Assembly: GCA_900618425.1 (NCBI GenBank)
Contig: UZAN01039880.1
Coordinates: 1 to 64,000, forward strand
Length of the DNA: 64,000 bases
Direction: 5' to 3'
Source of the DNA: Echinostoma caproni
Taxonomy: Eukaryota > Platyhelminthes > Trematoda > Plagiorchiida > Echinostomatidae
Both the position numbers and the translations under genes were made by a program. Below the pieces are notes generated by a model. It saw only the letters and a program-made list of their open reading frames with translations. It was not told the origin of the DNA and did not search any database. Positions 36,346 through 48,655 of the stretch are shown piece by piece (position 1 is the first letter of the stretch; every line of letters starts with the position of its first letter).

Positions 36346-38279
36346 TGAGTTAATAAGAAGTATCCGAAAAGGAATGAGCAAATACAGCTCTGATTGAATG
36401 AAAAATGGCATATAAAGGTAATTGGCAATTAGGTGAGAATATAAAACAGAATCTCTATATTTTTTCATTAAGAATGAGCATATTCCTCATTGTCTCAATC
36501 GTTACCATAAAATTAAATTTTTTAAATTTTCGGGAAAAGTTTTTATATACATATTCCGCCAATCACCATGTAACACAAACAGAAGATTATTAGTTGATAT
36601 AAATCGGTAAGCTAACTGAAAAGAGATAAATTATCCATACCTGTCGTCAGTTTCTATTGTGGCATTTATATTTTTTAAAAAGTGTTTTGAGTGATTCTCA
36701 AGATTGTCTTCCTACTCAAAATATAAGCTAATTCAAAACTGCAACGGTGGTATCTTTTCTGTTGTTTCCATTTACTTGAGTAAGAAAGCATAAATTCGTC
36801 TTTCAAAGGAAACCTACGATCTGTTTATTCGCATTTGGTTGGGTATGAATGGGAAACTTATGTTCTCATCTAATCAATCCAGAGACTGTGAATCTGATTC
36901 ACATTGTTATAGAATTAATTCTTCATTTTATTTACTTCTTATACACCTCATAGATGATTTGCAATGTTCTTCTTATAATTTGAAATCACCTGCTGATTTT
37001 ATCAATACTCAGCCGATCACATCCCGCGAGGACTGCTAAGTGATTTAGTTGAATAACCTATCACCTCATAGCTCTTGGCCTCATCAGAGTACTTGCCGAT
37101 CACCTGGTGTGTCAAAATAATTAGTTACTTGGATGTTCGATACAAGGTTCTCAATACATTTTAAAGTAAATTTGTGGGAGAGAGGTTCTGTCTCTGGTAA
37201 GCCTTTGTTGAGGTGCTCACCTATAGCAAAAGTCAACAGTTTTAAATTAATCGTCTTGATAAGCGTTTGTGCAAGACAGACCCACTCTAACAGATGCCAA
37301 CTTTGAGGACATGAGTAAATAAATCGGTGCTTTGTTTGTAGAGCATTTCAGTGGATTGAAGTGAATGTGTTCCCAAATGTTCGCCTATTTCCTCACTAGC
37401 AGATTGGCCTGCAGTATTTGTGTACAAACCTCTAAATCTTTGTTTCGTGTTTTCGTCTTTTTGTGCTCACGGATGATATTCAATTGGTCTAGGGGTTCTT
37501 TTAATGAAAACCGTTAATCACTTCTTTTTATAAAAGCTAAATAATGTAGATATTTCGGATACGAACGGAGTGCTGATACATAGGGACTACGGAGAAAATG
37601 TTTAGCCCCCGAGGCGATTCTCTATCTCGAGAAACACTCGATGCGATAATCCTTCTACCATTCCAGGAAGCGTTTTTTATTTGTGGCTGCCACTTGATGT
37701 AATTAAACGGTTGTTTACTCCAGCTTCAAATGTATGAAATCAGACTCAAACCACCTATCTATATGCCTCGAAAAAACAGGAAGGATCACGGCAGCTAACT
37801 CCGGGCTATCAAACAGATGATCTAACAACCTTTCGTTCACATTCAAAATTTGACTAACTCACAGTGTAAATACAGTTTCAAATTCGAGCAAAACCGCATT
37901 TCTAGAGAATGAACATGAATTGTTTTCTAATCCAGCTCCTTGCTTTTTAACCGGTAAAATCAATCACAGATATTGTGATAGCACGAACACTGACTGATTC
38001 TTTGAAAAAAGCTGAAAAAATCAAGGAATTGGATTCTGATATGAGAAAACCTTATCTCCAGTAAAGTATATGTATATAAAAATGCAGGTTAGAGAAAAAG
38101 CTTTTATTTGGTGACTCATCAACTGGCTAATACGTCACATTTTTGTATCACATCATTTTGCATAGAAAAGAGGAAACAAAATTCATGATTATTCAAACGG
38201 TTTTTTCTGTCTCAATCTTACAAAATCGGATATGGCTGATCAGACCATCGGAACTTGAGCTCTGTCCGTGTTAATTGTG
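36346..38279. other. No gene recognised
   Basis: AT-rich, short frames without domains. Confidence 0.5.
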
Positions 38280-39300
38280 TATTTCGGGGTGGGATTTGGA
38301 GGGAGAGGATGAAACGAGGGAGGACGAGGATGGGAGATGGAGGTCCATATTGGGTCGAGTGACTTCAAAAATTGTTTTTGGGCGCACAAGTGGGGTTATG
38401 TAGACGAATTCCAACCACAACTGTGGTGGCTAGGATGCGATTTGTAATTGGCATTGATCTGTGACCCCGAACACAGAGAGATCGAAATGATTCAGTCACA
38501 CTCGCTGTGTAATCGGACTCGACGAGGTGTGAAAAGATCGCACTTGTAATGGTTTTAATAACACTAGTGTTCAGCCAGGCTGGGTGATGTTCTCGAACTC
38601 GTGTACATAGGCGCCGGCTCGTGCGGCCCACATACGTTGCTCCACAGGAACATGTAAACTGGTACACACAAAATGAGACTGCAGAAGCAGGAATCCTATC
38701 TTGGAGTTGCGAACACAAAATCGGTCTGGACGTGAATACGATATGTAATTTTGCCGCGTGAAAAGTATTCTCCAACGCAGTTCCTAGTTTGCGGCTAGCC
38801 AATTCTGCGATTGTGTCCCCTTTGAATGGGAGAGAAATGTATACTGGCTTCTCCTCCGCGCTTAAAAGTGTTTCCCTCGGACGGTCATTTTGCGAAACGT
38901 TATCCTTAAAAAGTTCTTGATAGCCATTTTGTGGGAAAACATCACGAATGAATGATAGTTCCGCATTTCTGATGTGATCGGTGCACATTTTCTCAGCTCT
39001 GTTTACCAAACACTGAACAGGAGTTATTTTTCGTTTGAATGGCACAAAGCTTCTTAAATGGAGATACTGGCCGCTTTAAGTCTTTTTCCTGTAAATCAAT
39101 CTCTGAATAGAACTATTTGTGCGACGCATTCGCCAGATGTCAAGAAAACCAATCCCGCCATTAATCTCTTCTTCTAATGTGAACTTGATGTTCGGATGAA
39201 AGGAATTAAATATCCTGAGCAAGTTGGACACCTTGAAGTTACTGACCACAAAACATAATATGTCATCGACATATCATCTATACGGCTTAAATCGCTCATG
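38280..39300 (-). mobile_element. Penelope-like retroelement remnant (RT palm end plus GIY-YIG)
   Basis: On the minus strand the reverse transcriptase enters near 39,300. An intact catalytic YVDD lies at 39,262-39,273, followed by the downstream landmarks FNSFHPNIKFTLEEE and GGIGFLDIW, then the basic FVPFKRKITPVQCLVNRA segment. The C-terminal GIY-YIG endonuclease completes the order diagnostic of Penelope-like elements. A TGA directly before YVDD (39,274-39,276) and a TAA at 39,076-39,078 interrupt the frame. Sequence upstream of YVDD is not recognisable, so the fingers and most of the palm are lost. The purine-rich stretch 38,280-38,360 is probably the 3' UTR. Confidence 0.9.
38365..39045 (-). 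CDS. GIY-YIG endonuclease domain ORF of a Penelope-like element
   Basis: The longest N-free open frame in the window (226 codons). The start is only the first usable codon after an upstream stop; the true protein continues N-terminally into the reverse transcriptase. Residues 2-45 are the post-RT basic segment ending FPQNGYQ. Residues 68-110 carry the VYISLPFKGD and HIVFTSRPIL landmarks. Residues 127-156 are the GIY-YIG core, VYQF ... TCSCGATYVGRTSRRL ... REHHPAW, with the expected paired tyrosines, arginines R141 and R150, and H153. In this family the nuclease nicks DNA for target-primed reverse transcription. The core looks preserved although the RT part is broken. Confidence 0.85.
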   Translation of the reverse strand: MPFKRKITPVQCLVNRAEKMCTDHIRNAELSFIRDVFPQNGYQELFKDNVSQNDRPRETLLSAEEKPVYISLPFKGDTIAELASRKLGTALENTFHAAKLHIVFTSRPILCSQLQDRIPASAVSFCVYQFTCSCGATYVGRTSRRLCTRVREHHPAWLNTSVIKTITSAIFSHLVESDYTASVTESFRSLCVRGHRSMPITNRILATTVVVGIRLHNPTCAPKNNF

Positions 39301-42128
39301 CGCAAGTTGATAAAATATGACCACATAAAGAAAATGTACGATCAATTTGGAATTTGTTTTTCACAAATTCTTTCCCGCGGGATAAATCTTGAACTGTCAT
39401 AAGGCTTTGTATTTCTTTTCTTTGGAGCTCTAGCTGTCGGGTTCAGCAAAACTCCGTCTGCGTTGGATGAGGACTTGTTGCTATCTATTTAATACTCGAC
39501 CGTCAACACAGTTTGTGCGTCCAGGTGATGCCAGAAGTTCTGCCTGCATTTTGTTTACTCATATAGTATTAAACAAGCATGCTGAGGATGGCTTAGTGCA
39601 AAACTACTGGAAAGCACTGAGATTGCATTCAGAACTGGTTTGGTCATGCCGTGAAAAAGTCTCCTCGCCCACCGAACACCAGATGAATGAGCCCTAGTTG
39701 TTGAAATCAAACACACGATCAGGTCAGGTCTGACTCGTCAACCAGATAGAATTCATATGTTTTCAGCGACGGGACTATTTCGTAAACTTATAAATTAGGT
39801 TATTTGTGTGAGAATGGTAGCAAGGTATAGTTCAACGGCCTAATTTTGAGAGTTTCTATTTCCGAACTCCATCAACGTCAATCTTTTGGTCAACTTGTGG
39901 AAGTTTTGTGGTAGCGATCTAAGGACAGCGATCGCAGTCCTGAGTGTATTTGTCTAAATGCTTTTGCTTGTTAGTTCGGTTAACGGAGCATAGAAACATG
40001 TTTTTTTCGTTTTCGTGTTTCGCAAGGTTTGGTATTCTGGTTGTGTAACTCTCTTTCCGGTTTCATCGGTAGTCTGGCCATTTTAAACAACCGTGCTCTT
40101 TTGAGTGGCATTATTCTGCAAGCTTATGAAATAGCTTATAAAATCAAACTAACGTTTAGCAGTATTTTTTTTCACCTGACACCCCCGGGTTAACTGCACT
40201 TTTATTCTAAAAATTATTTGCCTATTGTTATGTAATAAGTAACAATAATGTGGTGACTTTTTAATTCGACCATGTAGGGCATAGCCAAGCCTGACAGGGA
40301 AAATAAAAACCATGGAAAATTAGCGATGTATATTAGACTAACAATCCCAGAGGATCTAGGTTTGAACGATCACCAAGTCGACGGATACACAATGAACGTG
40401 ATTCTTGACAAACCAAATGGAACAGCAGTGCAGTGGCTTCCAAAGCCGTTTTTCTGTTGGATGATCGGGTCGGTTAACAGGCATGAAAGAATGGACCCAC
40501 TAATTAGCTTGTCAAGAAAGCTCTGATCAGAGGAGTTGAGAGGCATATTTTGCTGGAATTTTCTCTAGACTCGAAGATTACATCTCTGTTTTTCTTCCAT
40601 CAATAACAGTTATTCACACCGGAGAGATAGAGAAAAAGGTCTAACTTACGATGAACTCCACGGGTAGGATGTAATAAAGCGAACTTTAAACTCGATCTTA
40701 GCAATTACACACCGCATTGCTTAGTGATTGGTGGTGCGATTCCAGCGCGATTTCATATGGGGGATACTGGAACTAGTTTAGTGAATACAAACTTTCAGCA
40801 TGCAGTGAGAAATAAAGGTGGGATGAAGATTGATAACTATTACACAATCGATTGTCACATGGAAAACAATGCCGCAAAGGTGGATCGATAGATTCGTTGG
40901 AATGGTATTGAACATTAATCAAACCTAGTTGAGTTTGTGCCCGGAAAGGTCCCACAAGCGTCAACTTTTGAAATACCTCATGGGTAAATCGTCATTACGG
41001 TTTTTTTTGTGGTTGAAGTGTTTTAGTATTCGTTTGATAAATATTAGAAAACAGTTTGAATCAAAAGTTGCAATAATTTCCCGTACACATCCCTAAAACG
41101 GAACAGACTTGGTTGCCTGAAGTTTAGTATTGTATTTATTTAGCCGAATACTGATGCTGCTAAAGTTGAAATGGAGTCATTCTGTTGTTATTCACGAACA
41201 GTGCGAAATAATATTACATGCATCAATAGAACATTCAAAATTCAGAGCACTGGTATTGCCCCAAACCTTTTACTGAACTAATCACATCTCTCTACTTGCA
41301 AGAAAAAAAGCATAGCACCATTCAGATTAGAAAACAACTATTTAATCACGTGCTCGAAGGTGGCTTCCAATCAACTTCTCAACTAGACAACAGTTGGCAT
41401 TTCGCTTCTGTTCTTTAGACAAGGTCACATGATTTGCTGTTAATGTCATTCGTCGGCTCGGAGAAATAACGAAGGTCTAGTCAACATAGCTGAAGAAGAA
41501 CAACTTTAATAAAGGTGACCCCAAAACACGCAAATGAACAATCTGCTGAAATTGGTGATATTATTTATTGAAATTTCGACATCAAATGTATTGTTTTGTA
41601 ATATTTAGAAGCTCTTTGGCTGGATATACTTGTAGTTCAGTAGGTAAGGAAAAATGTGACATTTTAGCTATGCGATACAAAGAGGACTCAATGGAGGAAT
41701 TGATCTGGTCCCAAGGATGAAAATGAAAGATAGAACATTTAGAATGAAGAATATGAAAGTCATCAGCAGTGTTGTTTCAAGTACAACTTTCAATAAAATC
41801 CATTAAGTTAAGTGATTAGCAGAAGAATGGGTGAAGACCGCAAGATGAAAAACATCCTGGAAAAGTTTTCACTTTTTGTTTTTTAAGAAAAATGATTGAG
41901 TAGGAATACAATGGAGAAATTAGGTTTTACAAATCTGCAATGTAACGAAAAATTAAAGACTTATAGCTGATAGTCGGATCTTTGGGGTAAAAGCCTGATG
42001 AAAGAAACCGGCTGCTCATAAGTATAGAGAAAAACAATGGAAAGTTCGAAAATAAATCGCTGAATTGAGTTCGAAATGATGATAGAGAAAACAAAATGAA
42101 ACACTTGTGGGCAACTTTAAATCCACCA
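39301..42128. other. No gene recognised
   Basis: A + frame of 76 codons at 39,467 and one of 66 codons at 40,326 look fairly protein-like but lack domains and convincing splice sites. Confidence 0.4.
42098..42128 (+). repeat. 31-base direct duplicate, left flank of an assembly gap
   Basis: The last 31 bases before the gap are identical to the first 31 bases after it (42,540-42,570). Contained words include CACTTGTGGGCAAC. Confidence 0.95.
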
Positions 42129-42539
42129 NNNNNNNNNNNNNNNNNNNNNNNNNNNNNNNNNNNNNNNNNNNNNNNNNNNNNNNNNNNNNNNNNNNNNNNN
42201 NNNNNNNNNNNNNNNNNNNNNNNNNNNNNNNNNNNNNNNNNNNNNNNNNNNNNNNNNNNNNNNNNNNNNNNNNNNNNNNNNNNNNNNNNNNNNNNNNNNN
42301 NNNNNNNNNNNNNNNNNNNNNNNNNNNNNNNNNNNNNNNNNNNNNNNNNNNNNNNNNNNNNNNNNNNNNNNNNNNNNNNNNNNNNNNNNNNNNNNNNNNN
42401 NNNNNNNNNNNNNNNNNNNNNNNNNNNNNNNNNNNNNNNNNNNNNNNNNNNNNNNNNNNNNNNNNNNNNNNNNNNNNNNNNNNNNNNNNNNNNNNNNNNN
42501 NNNNNNNNNNNNNNNNNNNNNNNNNNNNNNNNNNNNNNN
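42129..42539. other. Assembly gap (411 N)
   Basis: Run of N flanked on both sides by the same 31-base sequence. Confidence 0.99.
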
Positions 42540-42570
42540 GAAACACTTGTGGGCAACTTTAAATCCACCA
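42540..42570 (+). repeat. 31-base direct duplicate, right flank of an assembly gap
   Basis: Identical to 42,098-42,128. Confidence 0.95.
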
Positions 42571-43900
42571 CCGATGGGATTTGACAGAAGGATAAAGGAT
42601 ACACGCCGCGGTTTTTCTTTAAACCCCGTCAACAAAACGGATTAAGATAAAAAAATAACCTAATGAGGCAACCACGACACTCAATTGTAGGACGATTTTG
42701 AGTTTTGTATCAAAGAAGTAAGTAAACAGGTGTCAAGAATCGTCTGGCTCTCAGAAGATAATCATTTTCACACGCTATGCGAAAAGCAAGCGTGGATGTT
42801 AATTTGGACCAGGAGGGAGAAGAGTCTAAAAGTAAACCCAAGACCCATAGAGATTTCGTGGAATGAAGCGTAAGTGACACAACTAATTGAATAGAAAGAG
42901 AGTTATATTAAAGGCAGATTAAGAAGAGAGAATATTATAGAAGCAATGAAATATAAATGATTAGTAGAGACATGACTAAATCAGTCAAAAATCGGACAGA
43001 AACGTAAATTTATAACAATACGCTCACGAGTAATGTCATTGACGGTACAGCAGGGCTTGGGATAGGAATGAAGACCATGAATCGCGACGGGATTGATGAG
43101 TGACGAGAACGGATTTAACCTTTTCGTTAGAAGACCCTTACTTATTAGAAAGGAAGTAGAACACTTGGAGAACATCGGCTTTTATTGGGAACCACCGAGG
43201 TAGAAGAAGCTCGACTAAATGAAATGATGGTCTTCAGCTGAGAAAACGTGACACCCATATAAATGGGATCAGGTTCAGTGCAGTGGGTAATTTTGATAGT
43301 ATAAATTTGTATCAAATCCACTTGAGCTCATTTGAGAGGTCAAGCGAGACACAATGAATTCCCAAGAATACGTTTGACAATGAATAAGAGACGCAAACCA
43401 GTTAGTCTATTGTGGAATGTCCATTACTTAGTTTAAATTCACATTCATACATGGATTCGTGCAAGGCGACCGTTACAAAAGACTGGTCATACAATGCTTA
43501 CTGGAATCTGAAGGGTCGCTTGGCTGTAGTTTATGAAAATTATAACATTCTTAGAGAGCGGAAACGTTTTTCTATCAAGTAATTATCTATGAGTAATAGA
43601 ATTTGCAGTATTAAAAAAAACAGTTGAAATCTTTTGCAACCGCCTTCAAAATTTTCAGTGGCTTAAATAAACGCTCACATAAGTTCGAATATGACTTCAT
43701 GGGTTAAAAGAGTACTGGAATATGTATCAATTAATCAAGGTGATCGTTTTTAAATGTTGTAAAGTACATTGGTAGAAAAAATGAAGAACCACATTCTACC
43801 ATAACAAGATAAATGATCTGATTTGCATCGATGGAATGCTTACTGCTTCAAAATAACTCGAGCTTTTGAATGAAAATTGAAAGCCATTGTTCAAATTGGC
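42571..43900. other. No gene recognised
   Basis: Purine-rich on the + strand between about 42,700 and 43,000. No supportable frame. Confidence 0.45.
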
Positions 43901-43902
43901 TC

Positions 43903-44110
43903 CAGACTCCCAGGCGGTGGTAGTCCGGTGGTAACATTACTAAATTATCACCCAGAAGGACGTGTGTTCGAATCCCACCATCACCGCCGTCTGACTTCCC
44001 CCATTATGTTTGTTGCATGGTAACCCTTTGATTGGCTTCTGACTACTTTTTAAAAATTGTATCATTGTATAATCAATAAAAGAAAGTAAAAATGAAAAAG
44101 ACAAAAAGAA
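43903..44110 (+). repeat. tRNA-like SINE, family S3, + copy
   Basis: Head GGCGGTGGTAGTCCGGTGG, B box GTGTTCGAATCCCACC (about 43,963), a decayed body, and the family tail ATCAATAAAAGAAAG at about 44,070. It is the partner of the copy at 21.3 kb. Confidence 0.75.
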
Positions 44111-44808
44111 AAAGAAGAGGATGACAATACCTGGATCGTCAGATTTATATCCTATTGGAAATTGCGGGAATAATCTCAGCAAATAATTGTGTTCCCAGAA
44201 AATTATGCCCCAAACGTGCTTGAACTGGTGGAAACAATGAAACCGGATGGATACCGTTCATATCTGAACGGAACCTACCCCAGCCTCCACAGATAAGACG
44301 CATGATGTACAACATGTATCTTATATATATATATATATATTTATATTATCGAATTAGGTAAGCATATAGAGCACATTTAAAAAAAGGGTGCTGAACAAGC
44401 TCGTTTTCAGAGATTCTTATTTATGCCAATCCAAGAACGACTTGTGCAAGCGCTAAAGCTTTCTTGGCCCACCCACACAATTTCACAATTAATTTCGATG
44501 ATCCGATGCGTGAACAAAGAAATACGTGGTCGTGGTGAACCCTATTTCTGGTATCACGATAAAATCGTTTTTGTTCATCTGTTTTTTTCTTATATTTTCC
44601 TACAACCATTTTATTCCCCAGTGGTGATATATATTGAGATATATCGGTATGAATAGGAATCTCAGAAAACGAGCCTGCTCGCTAGACGGTTGTTTTGTTT
44701 AGAATATAATTACACAATAGTAACGGATATTTGTATTGCATTTGACGCATAGACTTTCCGTCAGTTATTCTTTTCATGTTCGCCTTTATCTCACGGATCT
44801 CTTTCTAG
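44111..44808. other. No gene recognised; TA microsatellite
   Basis: Contains a (TA)9 run at 44,322-44,340. Frames at 44,421-44,656 have no domain. Confidence 0.45.
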
Positions 44809-44831
44809 CGGCACGCTGAGGAAAACTTTAG
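44809..44831 (+). CDS. Candidate 23-nt microexon (hypothetical)
   Basis: A strong acceptor (CGGATCTCTTTCTAG, ending 44,808) is followed after 23 bases by a strong donor (TTTAG then GTATGT from 44,832). One reading gives RHAEENF. Very short exons are known from flatworm micro-exon genes, but sites this close together also arise by chance. Nothing nearby confirms a gene. Confidence 0.15.
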
Positions 44832-44837
44832 GTATGT

Positions 44838-45559
44838 TCTACCTCTAACGTAGGAGTAAATCCAAACGGACTGCTTAATATCTATTGGGTTGTTTGAAAA
44901 CAGAAACACGCAAACAGACCAGGATTATTACTACTCGATTAGTCTGTTTGCAAAATACATTTCGTAACCGGTGTTGGATTATCTTTGTTTGACACGTTTT
45001 TGTGTATGCGTGTGTGATTCGGCTCTATCTGACATTCGTCCGGTGTATTGGATGCGGCATGGTGTATCGAATTGCGTGCATGCAATCTAAGTATCTTTCA
45101 ATTCACCGGATGTGGGAATTTTGTATACAGTCTGGATGAATGAGCAGTGTGGTTTGTTTCAAAGTGATTAATGTAATCAATGAGCTTTCTCAAGTAATGT
45201 TCGCAGGTTGGTCAACTCCGCAATGAATTGCCGACAAAACTGGTGTCATCATTATCATGCAACAGTTGCTGTTAGAAATCCATTGAACGGAATGTTTCCT
45301 AAATGTCCACCCACGTCCACACATTTCCTAGCAATAGAAGTCTTTTAACGTTCATTTAACGGCTACACCACAAGCGTCAAATGAATATTCAGACAATGGG
45401 CCACAAATCATGTAAAATTACCGTTATTGTTTTTGCGCTAGTCAGCTTCAAGCGCGTCTCATGTAGCATATTCCCAATAGTTAAAGAAATTGAGAAGATG
45501 AGAAAATGACCAGAGTGTTAGGAGTGCGATAGACAGGTCATAAATTAGAGGTGCGACAC
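44838..45559. other. No gene recognised
   Basis: AT-rich, no supportable frame. Confidence 0.45.
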
Positions 45560-45690
45560 CGAGTTGTGCATGGGCCGTAGTGCATGATAGCGCAGGGGTT
45601 CAGTCATTGGCTTGCTTTGGACCCTATGGTCCAAGGTTTGAGTCCAAAGCACAAAGGATGTGCTGATGTACATCTACTGTAATAGGCGCA
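45560..45690 (+). repeat. tRNA-like SINE remnant
   Basis: GGGCCGTAGTGCATGATAGC reads as a degenerate A-box region. AAGGTTTGAGTCCAAAG at about 45,636 is close to a B box. The spacing suits a tRNA-derived head. No second copy of the body is seen in the window. Confidence 0.4.
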
Positions 45691-46019
45691 AAAATTATGG
45701 ACAATATCATTCTGTTTCATCTAATTCCGGTAAGACAACGTTTCAACAATCATTTTTAGATGCAGATAAACTCAACAGCGTGATTCGTTAAGATATACGA
45801 AAATGTTACAAAACATTTGACTGAACTTCTCCTGAGAAGTCTGTCAACATGAAATACTACTAAGGCCCATTTTGACCACGTCTGAACCATGTCTCTAACA
45901 CAGACATCGTCTGGGTTCCTTACAAATTTTGGTGATCCACGGGGTTTACTTGTTTACCATCTGCTTACTTTTAACATATCAGCGTTCTGGATGGCAGTGT
46001 GCGCCTAATAGCACCCGTC

Positions 46020-48655
46020 CTGCCAAGATTCAAGTGCCGTCATTGGTCGCTCTCTCTTCATAAAGACCTCGGATTTAACCTCCATACTGAACACACACAT
46101 CCATTCCAACAAACGTGTCGTATGTATACACAAAACCTGGTTAACTTAAAACGTTGAGGATGCTCTCATGCGGATAGAAGGCTTCATCCGCTACCGGCAG
46201 GGTAGACAACATAGCAGAAGGAAAACTGGAGATAGTGTGGCAATGTATATCAACAACTTTTGGTGTGGCAAGTCTGAATTAGTACTCAAATATTCTGAAA
46301 AATCCATGGTTATACGTTCGTTGTAATCCCAGATTTTTCGGATATAGAAGTACAATTATTGTCAATGTGTATATACCTCCTTCGTGCTCCCAATCAGATA
46401 TATCTTCTTTCTTTGATCAGTACATCCCGTTTTTTGATTCAAATATTAGATAACAATCTTCATTTGACTGTTGATGATTTCAACCATGCAACCCATTTCC
46501 CTCTGGTTTCTTGTGGTTTGTCTGATTTGTCTCATTCTCCTACCAGAGGCAGTTCAAAACTTGATCGGGTAATCACAAACCATCCCACTTTGTTTTCTGA
46601 AACTAATGGCCCCAGTCACTACCACTGATCATTGTGTTCTCCTCTAAAGACCGAAGATATAATCCCGCTCTGCATATCCAACATTCATACGATCAAACCA
46701 AATAAAGTTTCATCTCCGTAACTTTTCATCAACCCGCATTCGCTTCTCTGTTGTTCCACAACGGTTGCCCAATCTTGGTTTGCTTCTTGTTCATTACTAC
46801 CCAACTTTGTCAGTCTTTCCATCGAAACCATGAAATCGATTTTCCATTACTGCTGTTCCATGGAAACGCTGTTTATTTGCAACGGCAAAATTGCATCTCC
46901 TCGTTTGAACTCACTACGAAGGCAAAAGAAACGATCCTATAAATCTCATCATCCATCTGTTGTAAAGCACCATTACAGCTTAATTAAGGCTGATATAAAA
47001 CGTGTAAACAAAACATTTGCTTCCTAAATCCTGCAAAAGAAAAGCACAAGGCTTCTGTGGCAAAGAATCTGTCTTCTCTGAGGACAAAAACGGAAAATAA
47101 ACGTGAGCAGTGATGTTGATGTAACTAGCCTGAATTCCACATTTCTTCATTCGTCTAACGATACTCAGATACCCTCTTTCCCATGTGAGGTTTCTAATTC
47201 TGATCTGTTCCCTTTTTCTAATGATGAAATTTTTAATCTTCTACGTTCTTTCAAACCATCGTCATCTGCGAGCCCTGATGGTCTTTCTCCAGCGTTTCTC
47301 AAGTTTGGACAGCCTCTCTAATTAGCATCATGATATTCCTCTTCAACGAGTCTGTTTCTGCAGAGATGATCCCCGATTCCTGCCGACCTGTGACCATAAT
47401 ACTTGTTCCAAAGACCTCATCCTTAACTGTTCTTGCAAAACGTTTTCTTCCCATTGTGTTGACGTCTGTGGTTCTAAAGTTGACTGAGAAACCCATCTTG
47501 AATCGCCTACAGTCACTTGTCACAGGCCCCCATGATCCACTTTAGTTCGCGTATAAACCCAACAAAGCCACTGTGAATGCTGTGGCCACTCTGGTGCATT
47601 TTACAAGCAAATGATTGAGCAGCTCTGCCAAATTTGTTCGTTGCGTTTTTCTCGACTGTTCGCTTGCTTTTGATTCTGTGTCCCGTTCGTCCCTCCTTTT
47701 TAAGCTTAAATCCTTTGGTACCCTGTGACAGCTGCTTTCCTGGCTTTTTGATTATTTCACCGAAAGAATCCAGTGCATAAAGCTGGGCAGGAATACCTCA
47801 AGTTCTTTGGTCAATAATTCTGGTGTGCCTCAACCTGCTGTCCTCTCTCCGTATCTTTTCTCCGCTTTTCTTAGTGATCTTTCAGTCCCACACCCTACTC
47901 ATACCCAAAAGTATGCTGACAATGTCGCTTTATGTCAGACCATTTCTTCTTCTTTGGAATTCTCTTTCTTTACTGAAAATCTGTCCCGAATCGAACAGTT
48001 TTCAAACCAGTCTGGCCTAAATCTTAACACATCCAAATGCTTGGAGTGCATTTTTAGTTCTGCCTACTCCATATCCCCGTCAGACTCTGTGAGCCTTAAT
48101 TTTAACCTTTTGTCTAGAGTGACCTCAGCCGCATATCTGGGTGTTACTATCGAGAATAGTCTTCGGTGGTCGACATACATTCCGAACTGCGTGAGAAAAA
48201 TTCGGCGCCTCTCCTTTCAGCTCCGAAAGATCGAACAATTTTGCACTCCCTAACAAGTTTTGTTCTTATTTGTTTAACAACGTGTTCTCCTATTTTATGT
48301 TACTACTCCCGGTCTATCTAAACAAGGCCTTAAAGCTATACGTCATGGATTGATGATAATAAGCCCTGCATCTTTTATTTCTGCCGAGTCATTGATCACA
48401 GAACTTATTAATGCTCATACGACGTCTTGTGTGATCTTTGCCGTTAGGGTTCTAAACGACCCCTCCCATCCTTTGCATCTTGACTTTTCATGTTATTGCT
48501 TCCGCTCGATCACTCGTTCCCCTTATCAGTATCTACCCTCTCGAATAAACATCTATAAAAACTCCCCTTTACCGCATCTGTTTCGAATCTTGACCAACAA
48601 GAAACGAGTTATAAATGAATTACGTCAATCTTTAATTGAATAAATCAAACTTTAG
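46020..48655 (+). mobile_element. CR1-like non-LTR retrotransposon, near full-length but inactivated
   Basis: The endonuclease domain (about 46,020-46,690) is readable across frames: VAMYINNFW, then RSTIIVNVYIPPSCSQSD, then DFNHATHFPLVSCGLSD, TRGSSKLDRVITNHPT. The expected GDFNH is changed to DDFNH. A linker follows with ICNGKIASPRLNS and the reverse transcriptase comes next: SASPDGLSPAFLKF (47,260-47,310), VPKTSSLT, motif A FLDCSLAFDSVSRSS (about 47,655-47,695), motif B GVPQPAVLSPYLFS, and motif C YADN at 47,912-47,923, where YADD is expected. The thumb segment YLGVTIENSLRWS follows. The C-terminal part continues in other frames to about 48,640. Multiple frameshifts and the lost catalytic aspartate make it dead. 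Confidence 0.92.
47807..48253 (+). pseudogene. Reverse transcriptase fragment with mutated catalytic motif
   Basis: The longest open piece (148 codons) of the CR1-like element above. It covers motif B (residues 6-19), motif C (YADN, residues 36-39) and the SGLNLNTSKC and YLGVTI segments. Two key residues are changed: the glycine of PQGAVLSP is proline, and the second catalytic aspartate is asparagine. It stops at 48,253 where the related copies continue into IRLR/LSTP segments. Confidence 0.85.

Noticed and set aside
41927..42635. Several overlapping frames of 150-225 codons
   Set aside because: Artefact of the 411-N gap and its duplicated flank.
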